Source of the DNA: a virus
DNA: 64,000 nucleotides
Reading direction: 5' to 3' (one strand)
IMG/VR virus record: IMGVR_UViG_3300021963_000047
Coordinates: 53,582 to 117,581 of that record
Shown here: piece after piece, positions 1 through 9,749 of the stretch
Layout: each line of letters starts with the position of its first letter
Numbering within the stretch: the first letter of the stretch is position 1
The notes under the pieces: generated by a model
Told to the model about the DNA's origin: nothing
Databases searched by the model: none
Seen by the model: the letters and a program-made list of their open reading frames with translations, nothing else
Program-made: the position numbers and the translations under genes

Positions 1-2
1 TT

Positions 3-2735
3 ATTATTGGCAATACTTCTGTTTTCAGTTCTGTAAATTCTTATTATATTAAATCATATGCGAATGGCGATATTACATCCAGTAATGGTGTAACAATCAG
101 TGGTAATTTCTTACAGAATGAAGGTCATCCTACTTCACAAACAAGTTTAGGATCTGCAATTGCTCTCGGTACTCCAGGATGGAATGGACCCGGCGGCGCT
201 TCGAATTTTGCTCCACAAGGTAGCGCATACGCAGTTGTAGCAAATCTGTTTTTTGTAAACACTTCATTCATGCAAATGGGTAATAGTAGTGTTTACTTTA
301 ATATGACACCAAGATCATTGACGATGGGAAACACTGTTGTCAATTCTAGTGCTTTAACTGTAAGATCTATTGTGGCGAATGGTTCTCTAGGAACTGCTGG
401 TCAAGTACTTGCTACAAATGGAACAGCAGTATATTGGACTGCAGATCAAGGTGCCAACGCAATCACTGCGAACAGTCTGACAGCAAATGCTATTGCTATT
501 ACAACTGGCACATTGACTATCGGCAATAGTACAGTTAATACAGATATTGGTAATAACTATGTCAGTGTTGGTAATTCTACAAGTTATGCGAATATATACA
601 GCACATATATTCGCGTTGGTAACACTTCTGTTTTCAGCACTATAAACTCTTCAGCTTTAAGTATAAAATCTATTGTTGCTAACGGTTCTGTTGGAACTGC
701 TGGTTATGTGTTATCAACAAATGGAACTGGCATATATTGGTCTCCTGCAGGTTCAGGCACTGTAACTATAACAAATAATACACCATCAAATATAAAAAAT
801 ATAGTTAATACAAGTGTTAGTACAACACAAACAGTGGTGGATACAGCCAATGCAACTGGCATTTCAACAATAGAATATCTAATTTCTGCAAGAGATAATA
901 CTAATTCAAACTATAAATCTTCTCGTGTATTAATAACAACTGATGGAACAACATCATATGTAACAGAATATGGAATTGTTTTAAGTAATAATTCTGCACA
1001 AGTATGTTCTTTCGACTCTGATATTAATACTGGAAATATTAGACTCCTTGCTACAGGTGACAGTGCCGATGTTGATGTAAGTCTACAGAGAGTTGTATTA
1101 GGTTCTGCGACTGAAGCTGGCGATATAGCAGCTACACCAATATTAGATAGTGTTACAAACACAGCTATTAATATTGCTGCTTCAGCAAACGCCGTTAAGA
1201 CTGCATATGATGTTGGTATAGCAGGTCAAATGGCCGGTGCAGCTGCATATACTAATGCAGTTTCATATGTAGATACAAAAATTGGTACAGCAAATAGTGC
1301 TATAACTGGAAATGCATCTGCTGCTTATACAAACGCTGTAGTATTTGCTGCAAATGCAAGTAATATAAATTCTGGTACTCTAGCAGAAGCAAGATTACCA
1401 TATAGAATGAATCAAAACATTCAAACAACCGATTCAGTACAATTCACAAGTGCTTCTATTGGTGGTACATTAGTTGCAAATACACAACAAATTACTGTCA
1501 ATAACATGGTTGTTGCTAATGGTTCTTTTGGAACTGCTGGTTATGTATTAACATCAGCAGGTCAAGGACTATCACCGTACTGGGCACAGGCAGCAGATGC
1601 AGGAGCAGCTTATACAAATGCAGTAGTATTTGCGGCAAATGCAAGTAATATAAATTCTGGTACTCTAGCAGAAGCAAGATTACCATATAGAATGAATCAA
1701 AACGTTCGTACCTCAGATACTGTCGAATTTAGTGGTCTTACACTAACAGGAAACTTAGTTGTTTCTGGTAATGTTAATATCATAGGTGCAAACAATTTAT
1801 CTATTTCAGATAATATGATTTATTTGAATTCTAATAATGATGTATCAAATCCTGATCTAGGCTTTGCTGGTAATTATAATGATGGTACATATCATCATGC
1901 TGGTTTCTTTAGAGATGCTTCTGATGGTATATGGAAAGTATTTGACAACTATGATCCTGAACCAGATGCATCAGCATTTATAGATACATCTAATGCATCG
2001 TTTAGTTTAGCAAACTTTCAAGCTAATACACTTTACTTAGGCAACACAACAACTAACTGGGTCGTTGCGAATAGTAGTGTTGTAGTTTCTACAGGTACTG
2101 TAAAAGGCGCAATACTTCAATCTACACAATCATCTGGCGATGAAGGTGGTCAGATCGATCTTGCTCTTGCTGCTAATAATACAACACTGACTGGTGGCAT
2201 TGCAATCGATGTCTATCAAAATAGACTTCGTATTTTTGAAACTGGTGGATCAAATCGTGGCGCATATATTGATCTTTCAGCCGCATCTACCGGAGTAGGC
2301 TCAAATCTTCTTGCCGGTGGAGGTGGCGGCGGTGGATTTACTAATGGTCAATCTATTAGCGTAAATAACTTTGTTATTACTGGAGTTATGACTGCTAATA
2401 GTTCTAATGGAACTTCTGGTCAAGTTTTAACTTCAAATGGTAGTGGAGTTTATTGGTCTTCTTCTATAACTTCTGCTACAACACAATCATTTACTGGCAA
2501 TGGTTCTAATACACAATTTACTTTAGCAACTGCTGTATCTGACAATAATGTTTTAGTTACATTAGACGGTTTAGTTCAAATACCAATAACACATTATAGT
2601 ATTTCTGGTACAACTATTAGTTTCGTATTGGCTCCCCCAAATTCTACAAAAATAGAAGTTAGAACTATGCCAGCAGGTATAACCGGTATATCAACAGGCA
2701 AATCTATCGCTATGGCATTAGTATTCGGAGGATAA
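3..2735 (+). CDS. Tail fibre-like repetitive protein, 5' end outside the window
   Basis: The reading frame is open from the first bases of the window, so the gene starts upstream; the first in-window ATG at 270 is internal. The product is rich in Asn, Thr, Ser, Gly and Val. It repeats short motifs of the type VGNTSVFS and VANGS-GTAG-VL-TNG, a pattern typical of trimeric beta-helical tail fibres of marine T4-like phages. A block of about 31 residues (NAVVFAANAS to YRMNQN) occurs twice. A Gly-rich run (LLAGGGGGGGF) lies near codon 775 of the visible part, followed by a C-terminal module ending in GISTGKSIAMALVFGG. It is presumed to sit at the virion surface for receptor contact. The fibre assignment rests on composition and context; no receptor-binding domain is recognised. 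Confidence 0.7.
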   Translation: MIGNTSVFSSVNSYYIKSYANGDITSSNGVTISGNFLQNEGHPTSQTSLGSAIALGTPGWNGPGGASNFAPQGSAYAVVANLFFVNTSFMQMGNSSVYFNMTPRSLTMGNTVVNSSALTVRSIVANGSLGTAGQVLATNGTAVYWTADQGANAITANSLTANAIAITTGTLTIGNSTVNTDIGNNYVSVGNSTSYANIYSTYIRVGNTSVFSTINSSALSIKSIVANGSVGTAGYVLSTNGTGIYWSPAGSGTVTITNNTPSNIKNIVNTSVSTTQTVVDTANATGISTIEYLISARDNTNSNYKSSRVLITTDGTTSYVTEYGIVLSNNSAQVCSFDSDINTGNIRLLATGDSADVDVSLQRVVLGSATEAGDIAATPILDSVTNTAINIAASANAVKTAYDVGIAGQMAGAAAYTNAVSYVDTKIGTANSAITGNASAAYTNAVVFAANASNINSGTLAEARLPYRMNQNIQTTDSVQFTSASIGGTLVANTQQITVNNMVVANGSFGTAGYVLTSAGQGLSPYWAQAADAGAAYTNAVVFAANASNINSGTLAEARLPYRMNQNVRTSDTVEFSGLTLTGNLVVSGNVNIIGANNLSISDNMIYLNSNNDVSNPDLGFAGNYNDGTYHHAGFFRDASDGIWKVFDNYDPEPDASAFIDTSNASFSLANFQANTLYLGNTTTNWVVANSSVVVSTGTVKGAILQSTQSSGDEGGQIDLALAANNTTLTGGIAIDVYQNRLRIFETGGSNRGAYIDLSAASTGVGSNLLAGGGGGGGFTNGQSISVNNFVITGVMTANSSNGTSGQVLTSNGSGVYWSSSITSATTQSFTGNGSNTQFTLATAVSDNNVLVTLDGLVQIPITHYSISGTTISFVLAPPNSTKIEVRTMPAGITGISTGKSIAMALVFGG
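1325..1703 (+). repeat. Direct repeat pair inside the fibre gene
   Basis: A segment of about 94 bp at 1325-1418 recurs almost unchanged at 1610-1703, 285 bp later and in the same frame. It encodes the motif from TNAVVFAANAS to LPYRMNQN. The near identity at DNA level, not only protein level, points to a fairly recent internal duplication or ongoing recombination between fibre modules. Confidence 0.8.
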
Positions 2736-2761
2736 ATGACTAATCTTAATATAGGCAAAAA

Positions 2762-4276
2762 ATGACTTATCAAAAAATAAAACCCGAATTCATAGATATT
2801 AGTCTTGCTTCTACGGGACAGACTTTAGTATCAAATGGTACTTCTATGACATTTAGTGATATAAAACCTACATTTACAGCTATTGCATCAGGCACATTAA
2901 ATAATGGTGACAAAGTCATTATTAATTCAAATGGAACAGTAAGCGCTGTAACTTTTAGTGCAACTACTTCTGTATCTTCCGGAGCAGAAGCAGTTGCAGC
3001 TTTAGTTCAAAGTAGTTTTATTAGTTGTGGGTATGATAACGTAAATAGTAAAATATGCTTAGTATATAGAAATACTAACAGCACTACTACACAATATGTT
3101 ATTGGCACTGTTTCTGGATCAACGATAACATTTGGAACACCTGGTACTCTTTATGCTGGTGCTGTTTCATCGCGAATACATGTTGAATTTGAACCAGTAA
3201 ATCAGAAATTATTAATATTTTATGGAGATCCAGGGAACAGCAATTATGCTACTGTTCAAATTGGTACAGTTTCAGGTACTACTGTCACTTTTGCAACTCC
3301 AGTAGTTGTTTCACCTGCACCAGCGTTTTATTGTGTTGCTAGATATAGCAGTGTTAGTAACACTACAGTTTTTTTCTACACAGCATACAATCAATTACAT
3401 GTAAAGAGTGGTTCACTTTTAGGCAATACTTATACATTTGGTGCTCAAACTGCATTTACAACATCAAATATGGATAACCTTGATGCTGCATATGATAACA
3501 CTACTGGCAGATGGATAGTTGTAGGTCAATATGCTGGTGTTGGAAGATCAGTAATTGTATCAGTTACTGGAACTACTATTAATTATATAAGTGCTGCTTC
3601 AACTTTTGCTAACTCAGGCATTGATACAAATGGTTATAGATCTACGCAAGTTGAATATGATTCAACACAACAAAAAGTTATAGTATGTTATAAAACTTCT
3701 GGTTCACAAATCAAATCTAATATTGGAACAGTTGCTGGAAATACTATTTCTTATAATACAGTAGTAACACAAAATGCTGCTACTATCGACTATTTTGGTA
3801 TGGCATATGAAAGTACAACCGGTAAACCTGTTTTAGCAATTGTTAAATCTAGTGCACTATACATATCTGTCGGGACTGTAGCGAGCAATACTATAACTTT
3901 TTCTTCAGATGCTAATACAGGTACGATATTTTCTTCACAAGAAGGTATCTATGCAGTCGATGCTCCAACTCCTGGAAAAATTATTTGTGCTTATCCTAAT
4001 GGATCACTTTATATCTCTGCTAAAGTTGTAAATACATTCACTGGTTCTACAAATTTAACAAATACAAATTATATTGGTATTTCTGATGCAGCTTATACAA
4101 ATGGTCAAACGGCAACAGTACAAATTGCGGGAGCAGTAGATGATGCACAATCAGGATTAACACCAGGAACTCAATATTATATTCAAAAAAATGGTACTCT
4201 TGGAACTACAGCAGACACACCATCAGTAATTGCTGGTACTGCTGTAGCAACAACAAAAATAATAGTCAAAGGATAA
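2762..4276 (+). CDS. Repetitive putative tail fibre/virion surface protein
   Basis: 504 aa with no recognisable catalytic motif. The central region repeats a unit of the type IGTVSG-TITFGTP followed by Y-D-N-T, suggesting a beta-propeller or stacked beta structure. The N terminus contains ISLASTGQTLVSNGT, echoing the neighbouring fibre. The C terminus has a conserved-looking module with YIGISDAAYTNGQTATV and GLTPGTQYYIQ, seen in many phage surface proteins. It follows the large fibre by 26 bp. A nine-codon reading frame starts right after the upstream stop (2736) and overlaps this ATG as ATGA, which may couple translation. Function is inferred from composition and position. Confidence 0.6.
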   Translation: MTYQKIKPEFIDISLASTGQTLVSNGTSMTFSDIKPTFTAIASGTLNNGDKVIINSNGTVSAVTFSATTSVSSGAEAVAALVQSSFISCGYDNVNSKICLVYRNTNSTTTQYVIGTVSGSTITFGTPGTLYAGAVSSRIHVEFEPVNQKLLIFYGDPGNSNYATVQIGTVSGTTVTFATPVVVSPAPAFYCVARYSSVSNTTVFFYTAYNQLHVKSGSLLGNTYTFGAQTAFTTSNMDNLDAAYDNTTGRWIVVGQYAGVGRSVIVSVTGTTINYISAASTFANSGIDTNGYRSTQVEYDSTQQKVIVCYKTSGSQIKSNIGTVAGNTISYNTVVTQNAATIDYFGMAYESTTGKPVLAIVKSSALYISVGTVASNTITFSSDANTGTIFSSQEGIYAVDAPTPGKIICAYPNGSLYISAKVVNTFTGSTNLTNTNYIGISDAAYTNGQTATVQIAGAVDDAQSGLTPGTQYYIQKNGTLGTTADTPSVIAGTAVATTKIIVKG

Positions 4277-4291
4277 TTTTCGGAGCATAAA

Positions 4292-4648
4292 ATGGCTAAT
4301 CCTAATATAGTGAATGTTACTACAATATATGGTAATACTGCAACTCTTGCAGTATCTTCTACTACTACAAACGTAGTAAGTAATCCAACGAGTTCTGGTA
4401 ACATTTATAAAATAAATCTTTTAACAGTTGCAAATTATTCAACTAATAGTTATGCTGTAACTGCCGAACTAAATGTTGCTGGAGCAAATACTAATATAGT
4501 TAAGAATATAGTAATACCTGCAAATTCTTCTTTAGCGATTATAGGTAAAGATACAGCCATGTATCTTTTAGAGAATAGTTCAATTCAACTTTCGACGACA
4601 CAAAATTCTGCATTTCACGCTATTTGTAGTTGGGAGCAAATAAGCTAA
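4292..4648 (+). CDS. Small putative fibre-associated protein
   Basis: 118 aa, no known domain recognised. It has an alternating hydrophobic/Thr-Asn-rich pattern (VSSTTTNVVSN, YKINLLTVANYS) expected of a beta-sandwich, with ILTVANYSTNSYAVTAELN-like strands and LLENSSIQLSTTQNSAFHAICSWE at the C terminus. A GGAG ribosome-binding site lies about 8 bp before the ATG. Its stop overlaps the ATG of the next gene (TAATG at 4646-4650), so it is likely translationally coupled to the LamG protein. It could be a small structural or fibre-attachment subunit, by inference from position. Confidence 0.55.
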   Translation: MANPNIVNVTTIYGNTATLAVSSTTTNVVSNPTSSGNIYKINLLTVANYSTNSYAVTAELNVAGANTNIVKNIVIPANSSLAIIGKDTAMYLLENSSIQLSTTQNSAFHAICSWEQIS

Positions 4649-7377
4649 TGCCAAGAATTAGACCAGAAGGTGGGTTATCAGGAACTTATCAAACACCAAA
4701 TACCACTATTGCTAGTGGTATGTGGACTATGCGTGATTTAGATAGAAATCTAAGAGCAGGATCATGGCCAATAGATTCAAATCAATCAGATCCTTATTTT
4801 AAATATAACGTTCTTTTAACACATTTTAATGGATCTGATAATACGAATAATAATCTTATTAAAGATTCAGTAAGTACAAATGAAGTTTCAAGACTTCCAT
4901 TCGAAAATACTTTTGGTGCATATTTTCCAGGAACATTAGGTTATAAGACTCCCGCAAATGGTAACTTCACTTTAACTGGTGATTTTACTATGGAAATGTA
5001 TGTATATTTTTCGGGATCTCCGACCGACGTTTCACTATTTAATAACTACACTTCTGCAAACGGCAGTACAGAATTTACTATAGAAGTAAGTGCTGCTAAT
5101 AAATTTGCAGTTTTTCTTAATGGATTGAGTTCAGTAAGAATTACTGGTACTACGACTGTAACTACCGGTGTTTGGTATCATGTTGCTCTTGTAAGATCTG
5201 CTGGTGTTAATAAACTATATGTAAATGGCGTTCAAGAAGGATCATCATATTCTTTCGCTGGAACAATTGGAACAGGCAACGCGTATTATATTGCGCAATA
5301 TAATAATGCAGCTAGATTAACTGGCAATTTATCAAATTTAAGAGTTACTAATACTGCAGTATATACTTCTAACTTTACACCGCCAACAACAACATTAACA
5401 GCGATAAGTGGTACACAACTTTTAGTTGCAACTACAACAACATTTATTGATAGTTCACCAAATGCTTTAACATTAACATTATCAGGAACTGGTTCTTTAA
5501 CTATAAATCCGGCTTTTTTAACTTTGACCGGAGCTCCTGGTCAAGGAACATTTAGTCCTTATTCTACGCCAAACGGTTATTGGTCTTCATTTTTTGATGG
5601 GGCAGGATTTCTTAATATTCCAGCAAATGCCAATTATTTGATTGGAACACAAGATTTCACTTTAGAATGCTGGATATATGCAAAAGCTGGAGCAGCGACA
5701 CAAGGCATTATTACTTCTCATCAAACAGGTGGAATGCTTCAATTTTATTTGAATACAAACGGAACATTATATGTTGCAGTTAATAATAATGGTGGAACAA
5801 CTACAACATATACTACTATGTCAACTACTTCTACCATAAATCAAACTGATTGGAATCATATTGCGTTGGTAAGGAGTGGCACTGAAGTAGCTGTCTATAT
5901 CAATGGCGTTAAAGATGCTACAACTATAACACTTTCTGCTGGAACAAATATAGGAAGTTATGGTGGTAACAAACCAATATATATTGCAGCTGGTGCAGAT
6001 CAAGCCGGCAAATTTACAGGTATAATATCTAACGTTAGATACGTAGTCGGCAACGCAGTATATACTGCAAATTTTACGCCATCTACAACACCTCTGACTG
6101 CAATTACTAACACAAAACTATTAACGTGTCAAAGCAATAGATTTGTAGATAATTCTAGCTATGCTTCAAATATAACCGTCACCGCTTCTTCATTATTATC
6201 ACCGTTTTCACCGTTTGCATACACTACAGCATATTCTGCTAATACACACGGTGGAAGTATTTCATTTAATGGTACTAATGAATATGGTAGAATTACGAGT
6301 GCTATCAATGAATTAGGATTTGGAACTGCTGATTTTACTGTAGAATATTGGGTTTATCTTTACAATGTTGGTGCAGGCTTTATGTTTGATACAAGAACAT
6401 CTGGTGGCGGTGCTGCACAAACAAAAGTCTTAATGTCAGCAAATAATACAAATATAGTTGCATATGTTGGTTCAACACAAATAATTGCTTCAACTACTCC
6501 AACTTCTGTTGTCACAGGTCAATGGTTACATATAGCCCTTGTAAGATCGAGTGCTGTGACAAGAATGTATGTTAATGGTGTCCAACAATCTACGACTTAT
6601 TCAGATACCAATAATTATGGTGCCAATAGTCAGTTATCTTTGGGTACAGTCGGCGATAGTCCTGGATATGCTGCAACATTCTTAAGAGGATATATTTCGG
6701 ATTTTAGAGTTACAAAAAGAGCTGTATATACTTCTGCATTTACTCCACCATCAGAACCACTTTCTGCAGTTGCTAATACAACACTATTAATAACAGGAAG
6801 AGGTGGTAATGTTATTGATAATAGCAGACATCATACATTAAGTACAGTTAATAATGCTGTGATATCTACTACACAAAGCAAATTTGGAAACAGTAGCATT
6901 TATTTAAATGGCACTACATCTACATATTTAAAATCTCCAACTATTAATAGTAGTAGTTGGTTTAGAACTGGTGACTTTACAGTTGAAGCATGGGTTTATT
7001 TTTCAAGTATCGGTGCAGCCAGCCAACAGATATTATCTATTGTTGGCACATCGACATTTTCATTACTAGCCAATTCTACAAATATACAAGTTGCCAGTGG
7101 AAACTTTGCTACAACTTTCAATTCTGGTCAATGGTATCATATAGCGGTATCAAGACAAGGAAGTATCTGTAGAGTATTCAAAGATGGAGCTTATTTAGGG
7201 GCCAACTCTACTCATAGTTTTGACTATTATGGTTTTGGTACGTTGGCTATTGGAGCGACAACGAGCGGAACGAACTTGTTAAATGGTTATATTGATGAAA
7301 TGAGAATATCAAAATATGCTCGATATACATCAAATTCAGGATTTACTGTACCTAATAGTGAATTTAAAGACTTATAA
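4648..7377 (+). CDS. Large adhesin-like protein with four LamG/concanavalin-A-like domains
   Basis: 909 aa from the ATG overlapping the upstream stop; an in-frame TTG at 4630 is less likely. Four successive copies of a LamG/ConA-like lectin unit are visible. Each contains a (D/N)FT-E-W/Y-V strand, then a W-H-A-R strand followed by Y-NG. These W-H signatures lie near residues 175 (GVWYHVALVRS), 399 (DWNHIALVRS), 625 (QWLHIALVRS) and 828 (QWYHIAVSRQ). Each copy ends with an R(V/Y)--(A/Y)VYT--FTPP motif. This family binds carbohydrates or proteins, so a role as distal receptor- or glycan-binding tail protein is likely. The host ligand cannot be inferred. Confidence 0.75.
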   Translation: MPRIRPEGGLSGTYQTPNTTIASGMWTMRDLDRNLRAGSWPIDSNQSDPYFKYNVLLTHFNGSDNTNNNLIKDSVSTNEVSRLPFENTFGAYFPGTLGYKTPANGNFTLTGDFTMEMYVYFSGSPTDVSLFNNYTSANGSTEFTIEVSAANKFAVFLNGLSSVRITGTTTVTTGVWYHVALVRSAGVNKLYVNGVQEGSSYSFAGTIGTGNAYYIAQYNNAARLTGNLSNLRVTNTAVYTSNFTPPTTTLTAISGTQLLVATTTTFIDSSPNALTLTLSGTGSLTINPAFLTLTGAPGQGTFSPYSTPNGYWSSFFDGAGFLNIPANANYLIGTQDFTLECWIYAKAGAATQGIITSHQTGGMLQFYLNTNGTLYVAVNNNGGTTTTYTTMSTTSTINQTDWNHIALVRSGTEVAVYINGVKDATTITLSAGTNIGSYGGNKPIYIAAGADQAGKFTGIISNVRYVVGNAVYTANFTPSTTPLTAITNTKLLTCQSNRFVDNSSYASNITVTASSLLSPFSPFAYTTAYSANTHGGSISFNGTNEYGRITSAINELGFGTADFTVEYWVYLYNVGAGFMFDTRTSGGGAAQTKVLMSANNTNIVAYVGSTQIIASTTPTSVVTGQWLHIALVRSSAVTRMYVNGVQQSTTYSDTNNYGANSQLSLGTVGDSPGYAATFLRGYISDFRVTKRAVYTSAFTPPSEPLSAVANTTLLITGRGGNVIDNSRHHTLSTVNNAVISTTQSKFGNSSIYLNGTTSTYLKSPTINSSSWFRTGDFTVEAWVYFSSIGAASQQILSIVGTSTFSLLANSTNIQVASGNFATTFNSGQWYHIAVSRQGSICRVFKDGAYLGANSTHSFDYYGFGTLAIGATTSGTNLLNGYIDEMRISKYARYTSNSGFTVPNSEFKDL

Positions 7378-7433
7378 AATATAAAAAGAAAATAGAGAGC
7401 ATCAGCAGATAGATAATAAATTGGTTTTATATT

Positions 7434-8267
7434 ATGGATATTAATGAAGTTAATAAGATTAAATCTACTATAAAAGATAATGTAAATACACAACTATTTA
7501 AAAAACCATTTATCGTATTAAATACATATGGTAAAGATAACGGATCTATAAGATATAAAGATTATGGAAAAGATCCAATCTGTACACATTTAATTCAAAT
7601 GTTTAATTATGAAGGTATTAATATTGAATATAAATTCAATGAGTTTGGTTTAAGAGGACCGTCTTTAAAAAACAAAAATAAAAAAATACTTTTTGCTGGA
7701 GGTAGTTTTTGTTTTGGAACTGGTGTAAATGTTGAGCAAACTTTTCCATATATTATATCAGAACAACTAGATGCAGACTATCTAAATTTGAGTGATGTTG
7801 ATTCTCTTAGTGAATTAATTCCCATATTAAAAGATATAAAAGAAAAATTTAAACCAGATTATTTTATTCTATCTGATACTAGGTTTATCACAGAAATCGG
7901 TTGGCTTAGACTCTATATATTGGATAGATTTCCAAAACAAAATGAACAAAAACTAGGATGGGAAGCTATAGCCGATAATACCATATTATCAAATGGTGAC
8001 ATTAGAAGATTTGCGCAGCATCTATTTGAAAAGACAGACGATGATACATTATTAATGTTTGAAGCTTTTTGTAAAGATCTTTTTGATATTCCTATGATAT
8101 TTGTTTATTTTAATAGAAAAAGCTTTGCAAATAAAACTATTGATTTTAAATATTTTAAACAAATAAAATTAGAAGCTAAAGACGTAGTAGATATATCACG
8201 AGATAATAATCATCCAGGTCCATTAACACACAAGATGGTGGCTGATAAAATACTTAAACTTCTATAA
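7434..8267 (+). CDS. SGNH/GDSL-like hydrolase domain protein
   Basis: 277 aa. The block-I-like motif FAGGSFCFGTG (near residue 90) and the C-terminal NNHPGPLTHKMVADKIL resemble the nucleophile Ser block and the catalytic Asp/His block of SGNH esterases. The intervening FKPDYFILSDTRFI fits the central beta strand. Such enzymes remove or transfer acyl groups on glycans. It has no strong Shine-Dalgarno (AT-rich leader). Its 3' end overlaps the convergent oxygenase gene by 14 bp. Two other SGNH-like genes occur in the window (50866, 60568). Fold assignment is moderate; substrate unknown. Confidence 0.5.
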   Translation: MDINEVNKIKSTIKDNVNTQLFKKPFIVLNTYGKDNGSIRYKDYGKDPICTHLIQMFNYEGINIEYKFNEFGLRGPSLKNKNKKILFAGGSFCFGTGVNVEQTFPYIISEQLDADYLNLSDVDSLSELIPILKDIKEKFKPDYFILSDTRFITEIGWLRLYILDRFPKQNEQKLGWEAIADNTILSNGDIRRFAQHLFEKTDDDTLLMFEAFCKDLFDIPMIFVYFNRKSFANKTIDFKYFKQIKLEAKDVVDISRDNNHPGPLTHKMVADKILKLL

Positions 8268-9225
8268 TAAGATCTTTACTACCATTCTTAATTAATTCTT
8301 CTGTTTTTTCTGTTACAAAACCAGTCACTTGTAATGTAAATCTTGGTGTATATCCGAAGTTTGCAGTTCCATGTGGCATGTTACACCAATCATATACTAA
8401 ACATTCTCCAGCATCATATTGATGATAGTAAGTATTGCCAAATTGCCATACGTGGCCATAATCCCAATCATTCAATGCTATTAATAGTCTTCTAAGTTTG
8501 AGCGGGTTCTTATCTGCACCAGCTGCTTTCCATCTATCTCTCCAGTGTGGTCTAGCATATCGCATTTGTTGATCAATATGAAATGGTGTAACTTGTCCTA
8601 ATAATTGGATATGAATCCTCATCTGATGTACATCAAAGCCTATAGCTTCTGCCATTCTATGAAAAACTAAGTAATCTTCATGATGATTATTTTTCCAATC
8701 TTCTTTACCATCTTTATCAAAACCAACAAGAGAAACTAAAGAATCATTATACATACAAGATATGTCTTCTTGTCTAGAAGCACGTTTTATATCCAGTAAT
8801 TCTCCTTCATGAAGATCTTTATCTTGTTGTGACAAATTTCTAGGTCTGTAGTTGCCTATAGTTTGTTCTTTACAATCATTTAAAGCTTTCTCTAGTCCTT
8901 TAGACCAATCACCTTTAAACTTACACATGATCTTAAATGTTTCTTCATTTGGATCTGCTTTAGTATTAAAGTGCCAGTTTGATCTTAACTTATTATGATG
9001 CCATCTAGAAGGTATACCATCAACAGTAAAGACATTCATGTTAGATTCAGAATGTTTCTTTAGTTGCTCATCAGAATACATATCTTCTTGATACTGTGAA
9101 TCTTCAATGTTTACACCAGCTTGAAGCTCAGGCACTTTTTCTGGCATATACTCAGATATATTTTGTTTTGAATTCCAATTATATCCTTGATTCTTTATCA
9201 TTTTGCTTGTATCATACGTGGTCAT
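8254..9225 (-). CDS. 2OG-Fe(II) oxygenase-like (Asp/Asn hydroxylase type) protein
   Basis: 323 aa. The C-terminal half has the double-stranded beta-helix facial triad HxD...H: H216-x-D218 in VTPFHIDQQMRY and H285 in NMPHGTANFGYTPR, with R295 as probable 2-oxoglutarate-binding Arg. RRLLIALNDWDYGHVWQFG resembles aspartyl/asparaginyl beta-hydroxylase-type proteins. It is paralogous to the product of 19498-20301, which shares GDW near the N terminus and the HGT-NFG--PR ending. It is last gene of a five-gene minus-strand operon, overlapping the upstream gene by 4 bp. It probably hydroxylates a protein or small molecule; substrate unknown. Confidence 0.65.
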   Translation of the reverse strand: MTTYDTSKMIKNQGYNWNSKQNISEYMPEKVPELQAGVNIEDSQYQEDMYSDEQLKKHSESNMNVFTVDGIPSRWHHNKLRSNWHFNTKADPNEETFKIMCKFKGDWSKGLEKALNDCKEQTIGNYRPRNLSQQDKDLHEGELLDIKRASRQEDISCMYNDSLVSLVGFDKDGKEDWKNNHHEDYLVFHRMAEAIGFDVHQMRIHIQLLGQVTPFHIDQQMRYARPHWRDRWKAAGADKNPLKLRRLLIALNDWDYGHVWQFGNTYYHQYDAGECLVYDWCNMPHGTANFGYTPRFTLQVTGFVTEKTEELIKNGSKDLIIEV

Positions 9226-9749
9226 TTGTTTCCTGGCCCTTCACCCCTGACTGAATATTGTATTTTTGATATTAACCAATCATATGATTTTTCATCAGAA
9301 ACATCTATATCTACCGCATAATGTACTGTAGAATCTCTAAAACAAAAACTGTAATGACATAAATTTGAATTTATTATCATCCATTGGTTTTGTCTAAAGT
9401 GTTGAATCTTTCCGTCAATAATATATGTACAATCTTCTGGATGTGTAAAATTTGGATGACAATTCAATCTAATATATTTTCTTTGATATTTCTCAAGTAT
9501 TAAATCCCTGTGTGGTAAAAAGAAACTACCACGATTTAATTCTATCCTGACCGGTTTGTTAGTTATAACATACTCAGGAATATTCCATGTTTCTGGTGGT
9601 CTTTTATAATGCCAAACAAGCTTATTACCTATCTGATTTTCATACTTTTTTTGTTCTACAAGATCAGAATGTATCATTTCGTGTGGAGCATACAGATCTA
9701 ATCCTATAACATTTCCATATAATGAAAATATCTCAGTTGTAGAAAGCAT
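9222..9749 (-). CDS. Small 2OG-Fe(II) oxygenase-like protein
   Basis: 175 aa. H80-R-D82 (SFFLPHRD) and H132 (NSNLCHYSF) give an HxD...H arrangement. Between them lies YIRLNCHPN...CTYIIDGKIQHFRQNQWMIIN, the strand order of the aspartyl/asparaginyl hydroxylase-like cupin fold. It resembles the next upstream product (9750-10331) in this order of elements, so the two look like diverged tandem copies. It abuts that gene with no spacer and overlaps the downstream gene by 4 bp. Iron binding and hydroxylase activity are inferred from motifs only. Confidence 0.5.
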   Translation of the reverse strand: MLSTTEIFSLYGNVIGLDLYAPHEMIHSDLVEQKKYENQIGNKLVWHYKRPPETWNIPEYVITNKPVRIELNRGSFFLPHRDLILEKYQRKYIRLNCHPNFTHPEDCTYIIDGKIQHFRQNQWMIINSNLCHYSFCFRDSTVHYAVDIDVSDEKSYDWLISKIQYSVRGEGPGNK

